36,300 nt of DNA from 73-13 sp035555435 (GTDB lineage Bacteria; Actinomycetota; Actinomycetes; Actinomycetales; Microbacteriaceae). Position 1 is the first letter of the stretch. Every line of letters starts with the position of its first letter. Below the pieces are notes generated by a model, which was not told the DNA's origin, ran no database searches, and saw only the letters and a program-made list of their open reading frames with translations. The position numbers and the translations under genes were made by a program. This document shows positions 13,821 through 20,898 of this stretch, piece by piece. Location: NCBI GenBank assembly GCA_035555435.1, contig DATMGN010000037.1:1-36300 (forward strand), in the 5' to 3' direction.

Positions 13821-15818
13821 GTGGACGAGACCACCCCGAGCGTTTCCCCCGTATCGCTGCTGTTCATGGCGCCGCCGCCACTGCCGCAGGCGCCCGAGCT
13901 CCCGGAGTTCGACGAGCTCGACGGGGAGGCGCCCTCGGGCTCGCGCCGCAGCCGCACCCGGCGCCGCGGCCGCGGCGACGGCGACGCGGAGCCGGCCCAG
14001 TCGCAGCAGCAGCCGCGCCAGCGTCAGCAGCGCGCCGCCCCCGAGCCGATCACCGAGCCGCAGCGCGTCAAGGGCTCGACGCGGCTGGAGGCCAAGAAGC
14101 AGCGCCGGCGCGACGGCCGCTCCGACGGCCGCCGGCGCACCGTCGTGACCGAGAGCGAGTTCCTCGCCCGGCGCGAGGCGGTCGACCGGTCCATGGTCGT
14201 GCGCAGCAAGTTCGACCGCATCCAGGTCGCCGTCCTCGAGGATGACGTGCTCGTGGAGCACTACGTCGCCAAGAGCCAGGAGGCGTCCCTCATCGGGAAC
14301 ATCTACCTCGGGCGGGTGCAGAACGTGCTGCCGTCGATGGAGGCGGCGTTCGTCGACATCGGGCGCGGTCGCAACGCCGTGCTCTACTCCGGCGAGGTCG
14401 ACTGGGAGGCCGCGCAGGCCAACGCGGAGGAGGAGGGTCGCGGCAAGCAGCAGGCGAAGCGCATCGAGCTCGCGCTCAAGCCCGGCGATCGCGTGCTCGT
14501 GCAGGTGACGAAGGACCCTGTGGGGCACAAGGGCGCCCGTCTCACCTCGCAGATCTCGCTGCCCGGCCGCTACCTCGTGTACGTGCCGAACGGCTCGATG
14601 TCCGGCATCTCGCGCAAGCTCCCCGACACGGAGCGCGCCCGCCTCAAGCGCATCCTCAAGGAGGTGCTCCCGGAGTCGGCCGGCGTCATCGTGCGCACCG
14701 CCGCGGAGGGCGCGACGGAGGAGCAGCTCACGCTCGACGTGCAGCGCCTGACGAACCAGTGGGCGCACATCCAGCACGCGGTCGAGACGGCGAATGCGCC
14801 GGCGCTGCTGCACTCCGAGCCGGACCTGCTCGTCAAGATCGTCCGCGACGTCTTCAACGAGGACTTCCAGCGCCTCGTGATCGAGGGCGAGGACGCGCAC
14901 GAGATCATCACCGACTACCTGAGCGCCGTCGCGCCCGATCTGCTCGAGCGCGTCGTGCGCTTCGAGGGCACCGACTCGTTCGGCGAGTTCCGGGTCAGCG
15001 AGCAGATCGACAAGGCGCTCGAGCGCAAGGTGTGGCTGCCCTCCGGCGGCTCGCTCGTGATCGATCGCACCGAGGCGATGACGGTCGTCGACGTCAACAC
15101 CGGCAAGTTCGTCGGCCAGGGCGGCAACCTCGAGGAGACGGTCACCAAGAACAACCTCGAGGCCGCCGAGGAGATCGTCCGGCAGCTGCGGCTGCGCGAC
15201 ATCGGCGGGATCATCGTCGTCGACTTCATCGACATGGTGCTGGAGAACAATCGCGACCTCGTGCTGCGCCGGCTCGTCGAGTGCCTGTCGCGCGACCGCA
15301 CGAAGCACCAGGTCGCCGAGGTCACGTCGCTCGGGCTCGTGCAGATGACGCGCAAGAAGATCGGGCTCGGACTGCTCGAGACCTTCTCCGAGCCGTGCGA
15401 GGTGTGCGCGGGCCGCGGCGTCGTCATCCACCACGACCCCGTCGTCAAGCACCGGGCCGCGGACGGGGGCACGCGCAAGCGCTCGGGTCGCGGTGCCGCG
15501 GGCGGCGCGAGCGGCGTCAAGAACGGCGTCGGCTCCGCCGGCACGCACGCGATCACGGAGGACGTGCGCAACGCGCTGTCCAAGATCGCCAAGTCGACGA
15601 TCCACGCGGACGAGGCCGCGCAGGACGTCGCGCTGCCTGAGCGGGCCGAAGGCGATTCGAAGGGTGGCGACCCGGAGGCCGCCATCACCGCCGCGCTCGA
15701 CGCGGTCGCCCCCGCGGTCGCCGGCGCCCCGGCGCCCGCTGCCGAGGCGGCGCCGACGAAGCCGCGGCGGCGCCGCGCGTCGACGAAGGCGCCGGTGACG
15801 CCCGCCGAGAGCGACTAG
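13821..15818 (+). CDS. rne: Ribonuclease E/G family endoribonuclease
   Basis: A 665-aa RNase E/G involved in rRNA and mRNA processing. Residues 1-105 are a basic, Arg/Gln-rich extension typical of actinobacterial enzymes. The S1 RNA-binding domain starts near 135 (GNIYLGRVQNVLPSMEAAFVD at about 159-179). The catalytic DNase-I-like region has metal-binding D424 (VVDVNTGKF) and D468 (IIVVDFIDM). The zinc-link cysteines are C526 and C529 (CEVCAGRG). After about 540 there is a low-complexity Ala/Pro-rich tail with no recognisable degradosome scaffold, so the protein is rather compact. GTG at 13821 is preferred because AGGAG lies five bases upstream; the frame is open further upstream but that part reads as leader. 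It heads the rne-rplU-rpmA-obg cluster. Confidence 0.94.
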   Translation: MDETTPSVSPVSLLFMAPPPLPQAPELPEFDELDGEAPSGSRRSRTRRRGRGDGDAEPAQSQQQPRQRQQRAAPEPITEPQRVKGSTRLEAKKQRRRDGRSDGRRRTVVTESEFLARREAVDRSMVVRSKFDRIQVAVLEDDVLVEHYVAKSQEASLIGNIYLGRVQNVLPSMEAAFVDIGRGRNAVLYSGEVDWEAAQANAEEEGRGKQQAKRIELALKPGDRVLVQVTKDPVGHKGARLTSQISLPGRYLVYVPNGSMSGISRKLPDTERARLKRILKEVLPESAGVIVRTAAEGATEEQLTLDVQRLTNQWAHIQHAVETANAPALLHSEPDLLVKIVRDVFNEDFQRLVIEGEDAHEIITDYLSAVAPDLLERVVRFEGTDSFGEFRVSEQIDKALERKVWLPSGGSLVIDRTEAMTVVDVNTGKFVGQGGNLEETVTKNNLEAAEEIVRQLRLRDIGGIIVVDFIDMVLENNRDLVLRRLVECLSRDRTKHQVAEVTSLGLVQMTRKKIGLGLLETFSEPCEVCAGRGVVIHHDPVVKHRAADGGTRKRSGRGAAGGASGVKNGVGSAGTHAITEDVRNALSKIAKSTIHADEAAQDVALPERAEGDSKGGDPEAAITAALDAVAPAVAGAPAPAAEAAPTKPRRRRASTKAPVTPAESD

Positions 15819-15830
15819 CGTGCTCACGAT

Positions 15831-15847
15831 CCGGGCCTCGCGCCCGG
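15831..15847. terminator. Hairpin between convergent rne and DUF4031 genes
   Basis: CCGGGC (15831-15836) and GCCCGG (15842-15847) form a six-pair stem with a five-base loop in the 42-bp gap between the two stop codons. There is no T-tract, which is common for actinobacterial terminators. It could serve both strands. Confidence 0.55.
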
Positions 15848-15860
15848 TGGGGGTGCGGCG

Positions 15861-16121
15861 CTAGCGATCCCGCGCGCGCACGCGCAGCCCGCTCGCGATG
15901 AGCCGCCGGGTGAGCTCGTTCGCGCTGACGAGCGTCGCGCCGAGCTGCTGGAGCGCCGCCTCGCGCTCGAGCGGGTAGTCGTAGTGGTCGAGATCGAAGC
16001 CGCGCTCGGGGATCCCGGCCCGCCGCGCGAAGTCGTGCAGCTCGGTCAGCGACGTGTCGCTGACGAGGTGGCCCCAGAGCGTGCCGTGCCGGGGCCACAT
16101 CGGCGGGTCGATGAGGATCAC
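15861..16121 (-). CDS. DUF4031 domain protein
   Basis: A small soluble protein of about 86 aa. The DUF4031 signature is clear: ILIDPPMWPRHGTLWGHLVS at the N-terminus, then DTSLTELHDFARRAGIP, FDLDHYDYP and NELTRRLIASGLRV at the end. The conserved His and Asp residues hint at metal or nucleotide chemistry, but no function is known to me. The start is uncertain. GTG at 16121 gives the usual family start, right before ILIDPP, but its Shine-Dalgarno spacing is poor. The frame stays open to ATG 16310, which would put the start inside the rplU promoter and leader and is less likely. Convergent with rne. Confidence 0.8.
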   Translation of the reverse strand: MILIDPPMWPRHGTLWGHLVSDTSLTELHDFARRAGIPERGFDLDHYDYPLEREAALQQLGATLVSANELTRRLIASGLRVRARDR

Positions 16122-16243
16122 CCCCTCATCTTCGTCCCATCCCCGCTGCGTCGACGCGAACTGTGCGATTCTTGGTGGGAGGACGGCGTTCTCAGGCTCG
16201 AATCGGGCGCGGGTCGCACGTTTTCCGGCACGGCGAGGCGCGT

Positions 16244-16272
16244 TTGCTCGGGGGACGGGCGTCGCGTATGAT
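16244..16272 (+). promoter_or_regulatory. rplU promoter
   Basis: TTGCTC (16244-16249) and TATGAT (16267-16272) are separated by 17 bp, one of the best sigma-70-type promoters in the window. Transcription would begin near 16279, giving a leader of about 60 nt before rplU. Confidence 0.65.
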
Positions 16273-16339
16273 TGAACGTCGGTGTCCGCGGCTACCGCCG
16301 CGTGCGACACGAGTCAGGCTTCCAAGAAGAGGACCACCA

Positions 16340-16648
16340 ATGGTGTACGCGATCGTCCGCGCAGGTGCGCGGCAGGAAAAGGTCGAGGTCGGCACGGTCG
16401 TCGTGCTCGACCGCCAGAAGGCGAACGTCGGCGAGACGATCGCCCTCCCGGCCGTGCTCGTCGTCGACGGCGACAAGGTGACGAGCGACGCCAAGGGCCT
16501 CGCGAAGGTCAAGGTCGAGGCGGAGGTCGTGCGCGAGGAGCGCGGGCCGAAGATCGTCATCCAGAAGTTCAAGAACAAGACCGGGTACAAGAAGCGTCAG
16601 GGCCACCGCCAGGACCTCACCCGCGTCAAGATCACGAAGATCGCGTAA
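16340..16648 (+). CDS. rplU: 50S ribosomal protein L21
   Basis: A 102-aa ribosomal protein binding 23S rRNA. It starts MVYAIVRAGARQEKV and carries the family features VGTVVVLDR near the N-terminus, a central VVREERGPKIVIQKF and the basic C-terminal motif FKNKTGYKKRQGHRQ. Length is normal. AAGAAGAGG precedes the ATG. rpmA follows after 14 bases. A conventional promoter lies at 16244-16272. Confidence 0.97.
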   Translation: MVYAIVRAGARQEKVEVGTVVVLDRQKANVGETIALPAVLVVDGDKVTSDAKGLAKVKVEAEVVREERGPKIVIQKFKNKTGYKKRQGHRQDLTRVKITKIA

Positions 16649-16662
16649 GGGGCTGAGCACGC

Positions 16663-16917
16663 ATGGCACACAAGAAGGGCGCAAGCTCCACCCGTAACGG
16701 CCGCGACTCCAACGCGCAGCGCCTCGGCGTCAAGCGCTTCGGCGGCCAGGTCGTCAAGGCCGGCGAGATCCTCGTCCGCCAGCGCGGCACCCACTTCCAC
16801 CCCGGTGCCGGCGTCGGGATCGGCAAGGACGACACCCTGTTTGCGCTCGAGGCCGGTGCGGTCGAGTTCGGCGCCAAGGGTCGCCGCAAGGTCGTCAACA
16901 TCGTCGCGGCGCAGTAG
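16663..16917 (+). CDS. rpmA: 50S ribosomal protein L27
   Basis: An 84-aa ribosomal protein whose N-terminal tail reaches the peptidyl-transferase centre. The sequence begins MAHKKGASSTRNGRDS, without the cleavable extension seen in Firmicutes. It continues with RLGVKRFGGQ and the signature RQRGTHFHPGAGVGIGKD, and ends in a short basic region. Normal length. Co-transcribed with rplU. A strong hairpin follows before obg. Confidence 0.97.
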   Translation: MAHKKGASSTRNGRDSNAQRLGVKRFGGQVVKAGEILVRQRGTHFHPGAGVGIGKDDTLFALEAGAVEFGAKGRRKVVNIVAAQ

Positions 16918-16924
16918 CACCGCG

Positions 16925-16962
16925 GAAAGCGCGGCCGTCCTGATCGGACGCGCCGCGCTTTC
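16925..16962 (+). terminator. Strong hairpin between rpmA and obg
   Basis: An 11-bp perfect outer stem (16925-16935 with 16952-16962) continues, after a small bulge, into GTCC/GGAC (16937-16940 with 16946-16949) around a five-base loop. No T-tract follows and obg begins 31 bases later with its own Shine-Dalgarno sequence. It may be a partial terminator, or an mRNA end-stabilising or processing site that lowers obg expression relative to the ribosomal proteins; this role is inferred. Confidence 0.6.
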
Positions 16963-16992
16963 GCATTCCGCAGCCACAGGAGCGAGAACGTC

Positions 16993-18504
16993 ATGGCGCA
17001 GTTCGTCGATCAGGTGACGCTCCACCTCGCCGCGGGGGACGGCGGCAACGGCTGCGTGTCGGTGCGGCGCGAGAAGTTCAAGCCGCTCGCGGGGCCCGAT
17101 GGCGGTAATGGCGGCGACGGCGGCGACATCGTGCTCGTGGCGGACCCGCAGGAGACGACGCTGCTGACCCTCAAGTTCGCGCCGCATCGCAAGGCCGGCA
17201 ACGGCGCGGCCGGCGCGGGCGATCTGCGTCACGGTGCCAACGGCGCCGAGACGCTGCTGTCCGTCCCGGTCGGTACCGTCGTGAAGGACGCGGAGGGGGT
17301 GCTGCTCGCGGATCTCGCGACGCCGGGCGAGCGCTTCGTCGTCGCGGCGGGCGGCCAGGGCGGCCTCGGCAACGCGGCGCTCGCGACGGCGAAGCGCAAG
17401 GCGCCGGGCTTCGCGCTCAAGGGCACGCCGGGGTTCGAGGGCGAGGTGCTGCTGGAGCTCAAGACGGTCGCGGACGTCGCGCTCGTCGGCTACCCGTCGG
17501 CGGGCAAGTCGAGCCTCATCGCCGCGATGAGCGCCGCGAAGCCGAAGATCGCCGACTACCCGTTCACGACGCTGCACCCGAACCTCGGGGTCGTCGAGGC
17601 GGGCGCGACCCGCTACACGATCGCCGACGTGCCGGGCCTCATCGAGGGCGCGAGCGAGGGCAAGGGGCTCGGCCTGGAGTTCCTGAGGCACGTCGAGCGC
17701 TGCTCAGCGCTGCTCCACGTGCTCGACTGCGCGACGCTCGAGCCGGGCCGCGACCCGATCTCGGATCTCGACACGATCCTCGCGGAGCTCGCCGCGTATC
17801 CGGTGCCGGAGGGACAGCTGCCGCTCCTGGAGCGCCCGCAGCTCGTCGCGCTCAACAAGATCGACGTGCCGGAGGCCGCCGAGCTCGCCGACTTCGTCCG
17901 GCCGGACCTGGAGGCGCGCGGCTACCGCGTGTTCGAGATCTCGGCGGTGTCGCACGCGGGGCTGCGGGAGCTCAGCTTCGCGCTCGCCGAGCTGGTCGCG
18001 GCCGACCGCGAGGCGAAGGCGGCGGCGTCGGTCGACCGGCCGCGGCTCGTCATGCGCCCGCGCGCGGTGGACGCGAAGGACTTCGAGATCCGCGTCGAGG
18101 GCGGCACGACGACGCTGTACCGCGTCCTCGGCGCGAAGCCCGAGCGCTGGGTGGCCCAGACGGACTTCGACAACGACGAGGCGGTCGGCTACCTCGCGGA
18201 CCGGCTCGCGAAGCTCGGAGTCGAGGAGGAGCTGTTCCGCGTCGGCGCGACGCCGGGCGCGACGGTCAAGATCGGGCGGGGCAACCGCGAGGTCACGTTC
18301 GACTGGGAGCCGACGCTGACGAGCGCCGCGGAGCTGATCCAGAGCCCGCGCGGCACCGACACCCGCCTCGACGGCGGTCCGGGCCGGCGCACCACGAAGC
18401 AGCGCCAGGAGGAGTACCACGCCTGGATGGACGCGAAGGCGGCGGCGCGTGCCGAGCTGGAGGCCGAGCGCGAGGCGGGATACTGGAGCGACGATGACGA
18501 GTGA
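16993..18504 (+). CDS. obg: Obg/CgtA GTPase
   Basis: A 503-aa essential ribosome-associated GTPase. The glycine-rich Obg fold occupies about 1-158 (GDGGNG, GPDGGNGGDGGD, GGQGGLGN). The G domain follows, with the P-loop GYPSAGKSS at 166-174, switch I DYPFTTLHPNLG, G3 DVPGLIEGA (212-220) and NKID. The C-terminal OCT domain is at about 355-430, followed by an acidic, charged tail of about 60 residues. AGGAGCG precedes ATG. The last 11 bases overlap proB. It acts in 50S maturation and growth control by family knowledge. Confidence 0.97.
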   Translation: MAQFVDQVTLHLAAGDGGNGCVSVRREKFKPLAGPDGGNGGDGGDIVLVADPQETTLLTLKFAPHRKAGNGAAGAGDLRHGANGAETLLSVPVGTVVKDAEGVLLADLATPGERFVVAAGGQGGLGNAALATAKRKAPGFALKGTPGFEGEVLLELKTVADVALVGYPSAGKSSLIAAMSAAKPKIADYPFTTLHPNLGVVEAGATRYTIADVPGLIEGASEGKGLGLEFLRHVERCSALLHVLDCATLEPGRDPISDLDTILAELAAYPVPEGQLPLLERPQLVALNKIDVPEAAELADFVRPDLEARGYRVFEISAVSHAGLRELSFALAELVAADREAKAAASVDRPRLVMRPRAVDAKDFEIRVEGGTTTLYRVLGAKPERWVAQTDFDNDEAVGYLADRLAKLGVEEELFRVGATPGATVKIGRGNREVTFDWEPTLTSAAELIQSPRGTDTRLDGGPGRRTTKQRQEEYHAWMDAKAAARAELEAEREAGYWSDDDE

Positions 18505-19336
18505 TGCGCCGCTGACCGGCCCGACGCCGCAGGTGTCCATCGTCGAGCGCCATGCCGACATCCCGCGGGCGCAGCGCATCGTCGTCAAGGTCGGCTCCTC
18601 GAGCGTCACGGGGGACAACGTCGGGCAGATCGACACGCTCGTCGACGCGCTCGCCGAGGCGCATGCGCGCGGCTCCGAGGTGATCCTCGTCAGCTCCGGC
18701 GCGATCGCGAGCGCGAAGCCGTTCCTCGGCCTCGAGGGCAACATCCGCGCCTCGGGCGATCTTGCGACGCAGCAGGCGGCCGCCGCGGTGGGGCAGAACG
18801 TCCTCATGTGGCGCTACCAGACGAGCCTCGACCGCTACCGGATCCTCGCGGGCCAGCTGCTGCTGACCGCCGGCGACATGGAGCATCCGACGAACCGTTC
18901 GAACGCCCGCCGGGCCTTCGAGCGACTCCTGGGGCTGCGCGTGCTACCGATCGTCAACGAGAACGACACGGTCGCCACCCAGGAGATCCGCTTCGGCGAC
19001 AACGACCGCCTCGCGGCGCTCGTGAGCGTCCTCGTGCAGGCCGATGTGCTCGTGCTGCTTTCCGACGTCGACGCGCTCTACACGCGGCCGCCGTCGGATC
19101 CCGGCGCGGTGCGCGTCGATCACGTCGCGCATGACGACGAGCTCGACCAGATCGCGTTCGGCGACATCGGCGAGGCGGGCGTCGGCACGGGGGGCGCGGC
19201 GACGAAGGTCGCGGCCGCGAAGCTCGCGGCGGGGCACGGCATCCCGGTGCTGCTCACGGAGACGGGCTCCGTCGCGCGAGCGCTCGCGGGCGAGCGCCTC
19301 GGCACCTGGTTCGACGCAGCCCCGGTCGCGGGCTGA
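18494..19336 (+). CDS. proB: Glutamate 5-kinase, without PUA domain
   Basis: A 280-aa amino-acid kinase that phosphorylates glutamate, the first step of proline synthesis. The nucleotide-binding start RIVVKVGSSSVTG is at about 28-40, SSGAIASAKPFLGL follows, then the substrate region LPIVNENDTVATQEIRFGDND and the C-terminal GTGGAATKVAAAKLA. It ends right after the kinase domain, while the E. coli enzyme (367 aa) continues into a PUA domain; feedback behaviour may therefore differ. GGAG is five bases before ATG 18494, within the obg coding end. Its stop codon is part of dyad element B. proA is not adjacent: an MFS gene on the opposite strand lies between. Confidence 0.94.
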   Translation: MTSDAPLTGPTPQVSIVERHADIPRAQRIVVKVGSSSVTGDNVGQIDTLVDALAEAHARGSEVILVSSGAIASAKPFLGLEGNIRASGDLATQQAAAAVGQNVLMWRYQTSLDRYRILAGQLLLTAGDMEHPTNRSNARRAFERLLGLRVLPIVNENDTVATQEIRFGDNDRLAALVSVLVQADVLVLLSDVDALYTRPPSDPGAVRVDHVAHDDELDQIAFGDIGEAGVGTGGAATKVAAAKLAAGHGIPVLLTETGSVARALAGERLGTWFDAAPVAG

Positions 19337-19399
19337 GAAGTCTGCTCCGGGCTGAGTTGTCGCCCCGCATTCCTCAGCCAGAACGCGATTCTTCAGCCC
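19330..19399. repeat. 70-bp dyad element, copy B
   Basis: It has the same architecture as the element at 6032-6101: GGGCTGAG boxes at 19330 and 19349 (19 bp apart), then inverted CAGCC boxes at 19375-19380 and 19394-19399 (19 bp apart), with identical 70-bp length but different spacer bases. It contains the stop codons of both convergent genes, proB and the MFS transporter, and probably acts as a bidirectional terminator. Confidence 0.75.
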
Positions 19400-20618
19400 G
19401 CGAGGGCGCGGGGAGTCCGGTGGGCGGGGTGGGGCGGGGCGGGGCGGGCAGAGCAGGCCCGCCGGCACGCGGCACGAGCGGCACCGCCGCGAGCGGTGCG
19501 AGCGCGCCGATCGCCCAGGCGAGCGGGTAGCCGACCGCGCCGATGAGCGCGCCGAACGCCGGGGAGACGATCGCGGCGGCGAGGAACTGCCCCGTGTTCT
19601 GGATGCCGAGTGCGCGGCCCGCCCAGCGCGGGCCGGCGATCTCGGCGACGGCGGTGAACGCGAGGCCGTTGTCGGCGACGCTGACGCAGCTCGCGACGAC
19701 GAACGCGATCGCGGCGGGGATCGCGAGGCCGAGCGCCCCGAATGCCGCCGTGAGCCCCATCGCGGCGATCCCGGCGATCGCGACCCACCGCAGGGGCCCG
19801 AGACGCGAGCCGACGCGGTCGCTGACCGCGCCCGCGGCGATCCGGCCAGCCGCACCGAGGAGCTGCGCGGCCGAAACGACGAGCCCCGCGGCGATCGCCG
19901 ACCAGCCGAAACCGGCGATGAACCACACGAGTCCGAAGGTCGACAGCGCGAACTGCGGCACGACGAGCAGCACCGAGACGGCGTGAATGCGGGCGAGCAC
20001 GCCGGTGCCGCGGTACGGGTTCGCGGCGGCGGCGAGCTCGCGGTGCGGCGGCCGCGCGGGGTCGACGACGACGACGGTGCAGACGATGAGGCTCACGAGG
20101 CACAGCACCCCGCCGAAGGCGAGCGCCGCGGCGATCCCAGCGCCGCTCGCGAGCGCGGGGACGGCGAGTGCCGCGGCGGCGACGCCGACGGGCTGGCAGG
20201 TCTGCCGGATCCCCATCGCGAGTCCGCGCCGCTCGGGCGGGAACCAGCCGACGATGAGGCGGCCGCTCGACGCGTTCGTGCAACCGGACAGCGCCCCGCT
20301 GAGCACGAGCGTGAGCCCGAGCCAGACGAAGCCGCTCGCGAGCATCGAGAGCACGATCGCGAGCGTCGTCGCGGCGAGCCCCGTGACGAGCACTCGGCGC
20401 TCGCCCCAGCGGTCCGTCGCGGCGCCCCAGGCGACGAGCGAGAGCACGAGGCCGAGGTTCGGGGCGGCGGCGAGGAGGCCCGCCTCGGCGAGTGAGAGGC
20501 CCGCGGTGTCGTGCAGCAGCGGGATGAGGAACGCCGGCGCCGTCGCGACGACGGTCGTCGCGGCCTGGGCGATCACGGCCGCGGTGAGCATGAGCCACGG
20601 CATGGGCCTGGCGATCAT
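19374..20618 (-). CDS. Major facilitator superfamily transporter
   Basis: A 414-aa membrane transporter with 12 predicted hydrophobic segments and the loop 2-3 signature GAATDRWGERRVL (MFS motif A variant). FPPERRGLAMGIRQT in the first half and an AVSDRVGSR repeat of motif A in the second half support a two-bundle MFS fold. The substrate cannot be read from sequence; overall it resembles the nitrate/cyanate/sugar-phosphate-like permease branch rather than the 14-segment drug exporters. Start is ATG 20618; ATG 20603 is an alternative. Upstream there is a leader of about 115 nt with a 13-codon ORF and strong stems. It interrupts the proB-proA pair on the opposite strand. Confidence 0.88.
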   Translation of the reverse strand: MIARPMPWLMLTAAVIAQAATTVVATAPAFLIPLLHDTAGLSLAEAGLLAAAPNLGLVLSLVAWGAATDRWGERRVLVTGLAATTLAIVLSMLASGFVWLGLTLVLSGALSGCTNASSGRLIVGWFPPERRGLAMGIRQTCQPVGVAAAALAVPALASGAGIAAALAFGGVLCLVSLIVCTVVVVDPARPPHRELAAAANPYRGTGVLARIHAVSVLLVVPQFALSTFGLVWFIAGFGWSAIAAGLVVSAAQLLGAAGRIAAGAVSDRVGSRLGPLRWVAIAGIAAMGLTAAFGALGLAIPAAIAFVVASCVSVADNGLAFTAVAEIAGPRWAGRALGIQNTGQFLAAAIVSPAFGALIGAVGYPLAWAIGALAPLAAVPLVPRAGGPALPAPPRPTPPTGLPAPSRAEESRSG

Positions 20619-20689
20619 CGGGAAGTCCCGTCTCGGTCGGAGTGTGCGACCGGCACAGCGTCGGCGCCGCGGGGAGGGCGCCGGTCGTT
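20619..20689 (-). promoter_or_regulatory. Structured leader of the MFS gene
   Basis: Read on the minus strand after the short leader ORF, GACCGGC and GCCGGTC arms enclose an inner pair of self-complementary GGCGCC blocks, giving a nested hairpin just before the MFS start region. With the upstream mini-ORF this resembles an attenuator. There is no T-tract, so control could act on translation instead. Confidence 0.4.
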
Positions 20690-20731
20690 TCAGGCCCTGC
20701 CGCGGCGGCGAAGCAACAGTGAGCGTGACAT
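20690..20731 (-). CDS. Putative leader peptide MSRSLLLRRRGRA
   Basis: A 13-codon ORF (ATG at 20731, TGA at 20692-20690) lies between a probable promoter and the MFS gene. It has three consecutive Leu codons (CTG TTG CTT) followed by three CGC Arg codons. Actinobacterial attenuator peptides, for example for leuA, have runs of regulated amino-acid codons followed by Arg, which is the basis of the suggestion. The -10 box TAGACT is nine bases upstream, so the transcript would start almost at the ATG. Coding status is not proven. Confidence 0.4.
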   Translation of the reverse strand: MSRSLLLRRRGRA

Positions 20732-20740
20732 GGTGCGAGC

Positions 20741-20769
20741 AGTCTAGTGATCCGCGCCGAGCGCGGTCA
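20741..20769 (-). promoter_or_regulatory. Promoter of the MFS leader
   Basis: On the minus strand TGACCG (20769-20764) and TAGACT (20746-20741) are 17 bp apart. Transcription would start near 20734, three bases before the leader ORF. Confidence 0.45.
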
Positions 20770-20886
20770 CGACCCCGGCGATGCGCCGCGCCCGCGTCGC
20801 GGCAGCCTTGGTCTGGGGTGCTCTCGGCGGCGCGGACAAGCCCGGCCCACGGGAAAGAGGGGGCGCATCGCGTTCTGCCCCGCGCG

Positions 20887-20892
20887 TACACT
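20887..20892 (+). promoter_or_regulatory. -10 box of proA, leaderless
   Basis: TACACT is followed by six bases and the ATG of proA, predicting transcription from the start codon. There is no Shine-Dalgarno sequence before the ATG, which fits leaderless translation. Confidence 0.5.
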
Positions 20893-20898
20893 GACCGC

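Noticed and set aside
16650..16660. GGGGCTGAG between rplU and rpmA as a third dyad element
   Set aside because: Only one box is present; the second direct box and the inverted boxes are missing.
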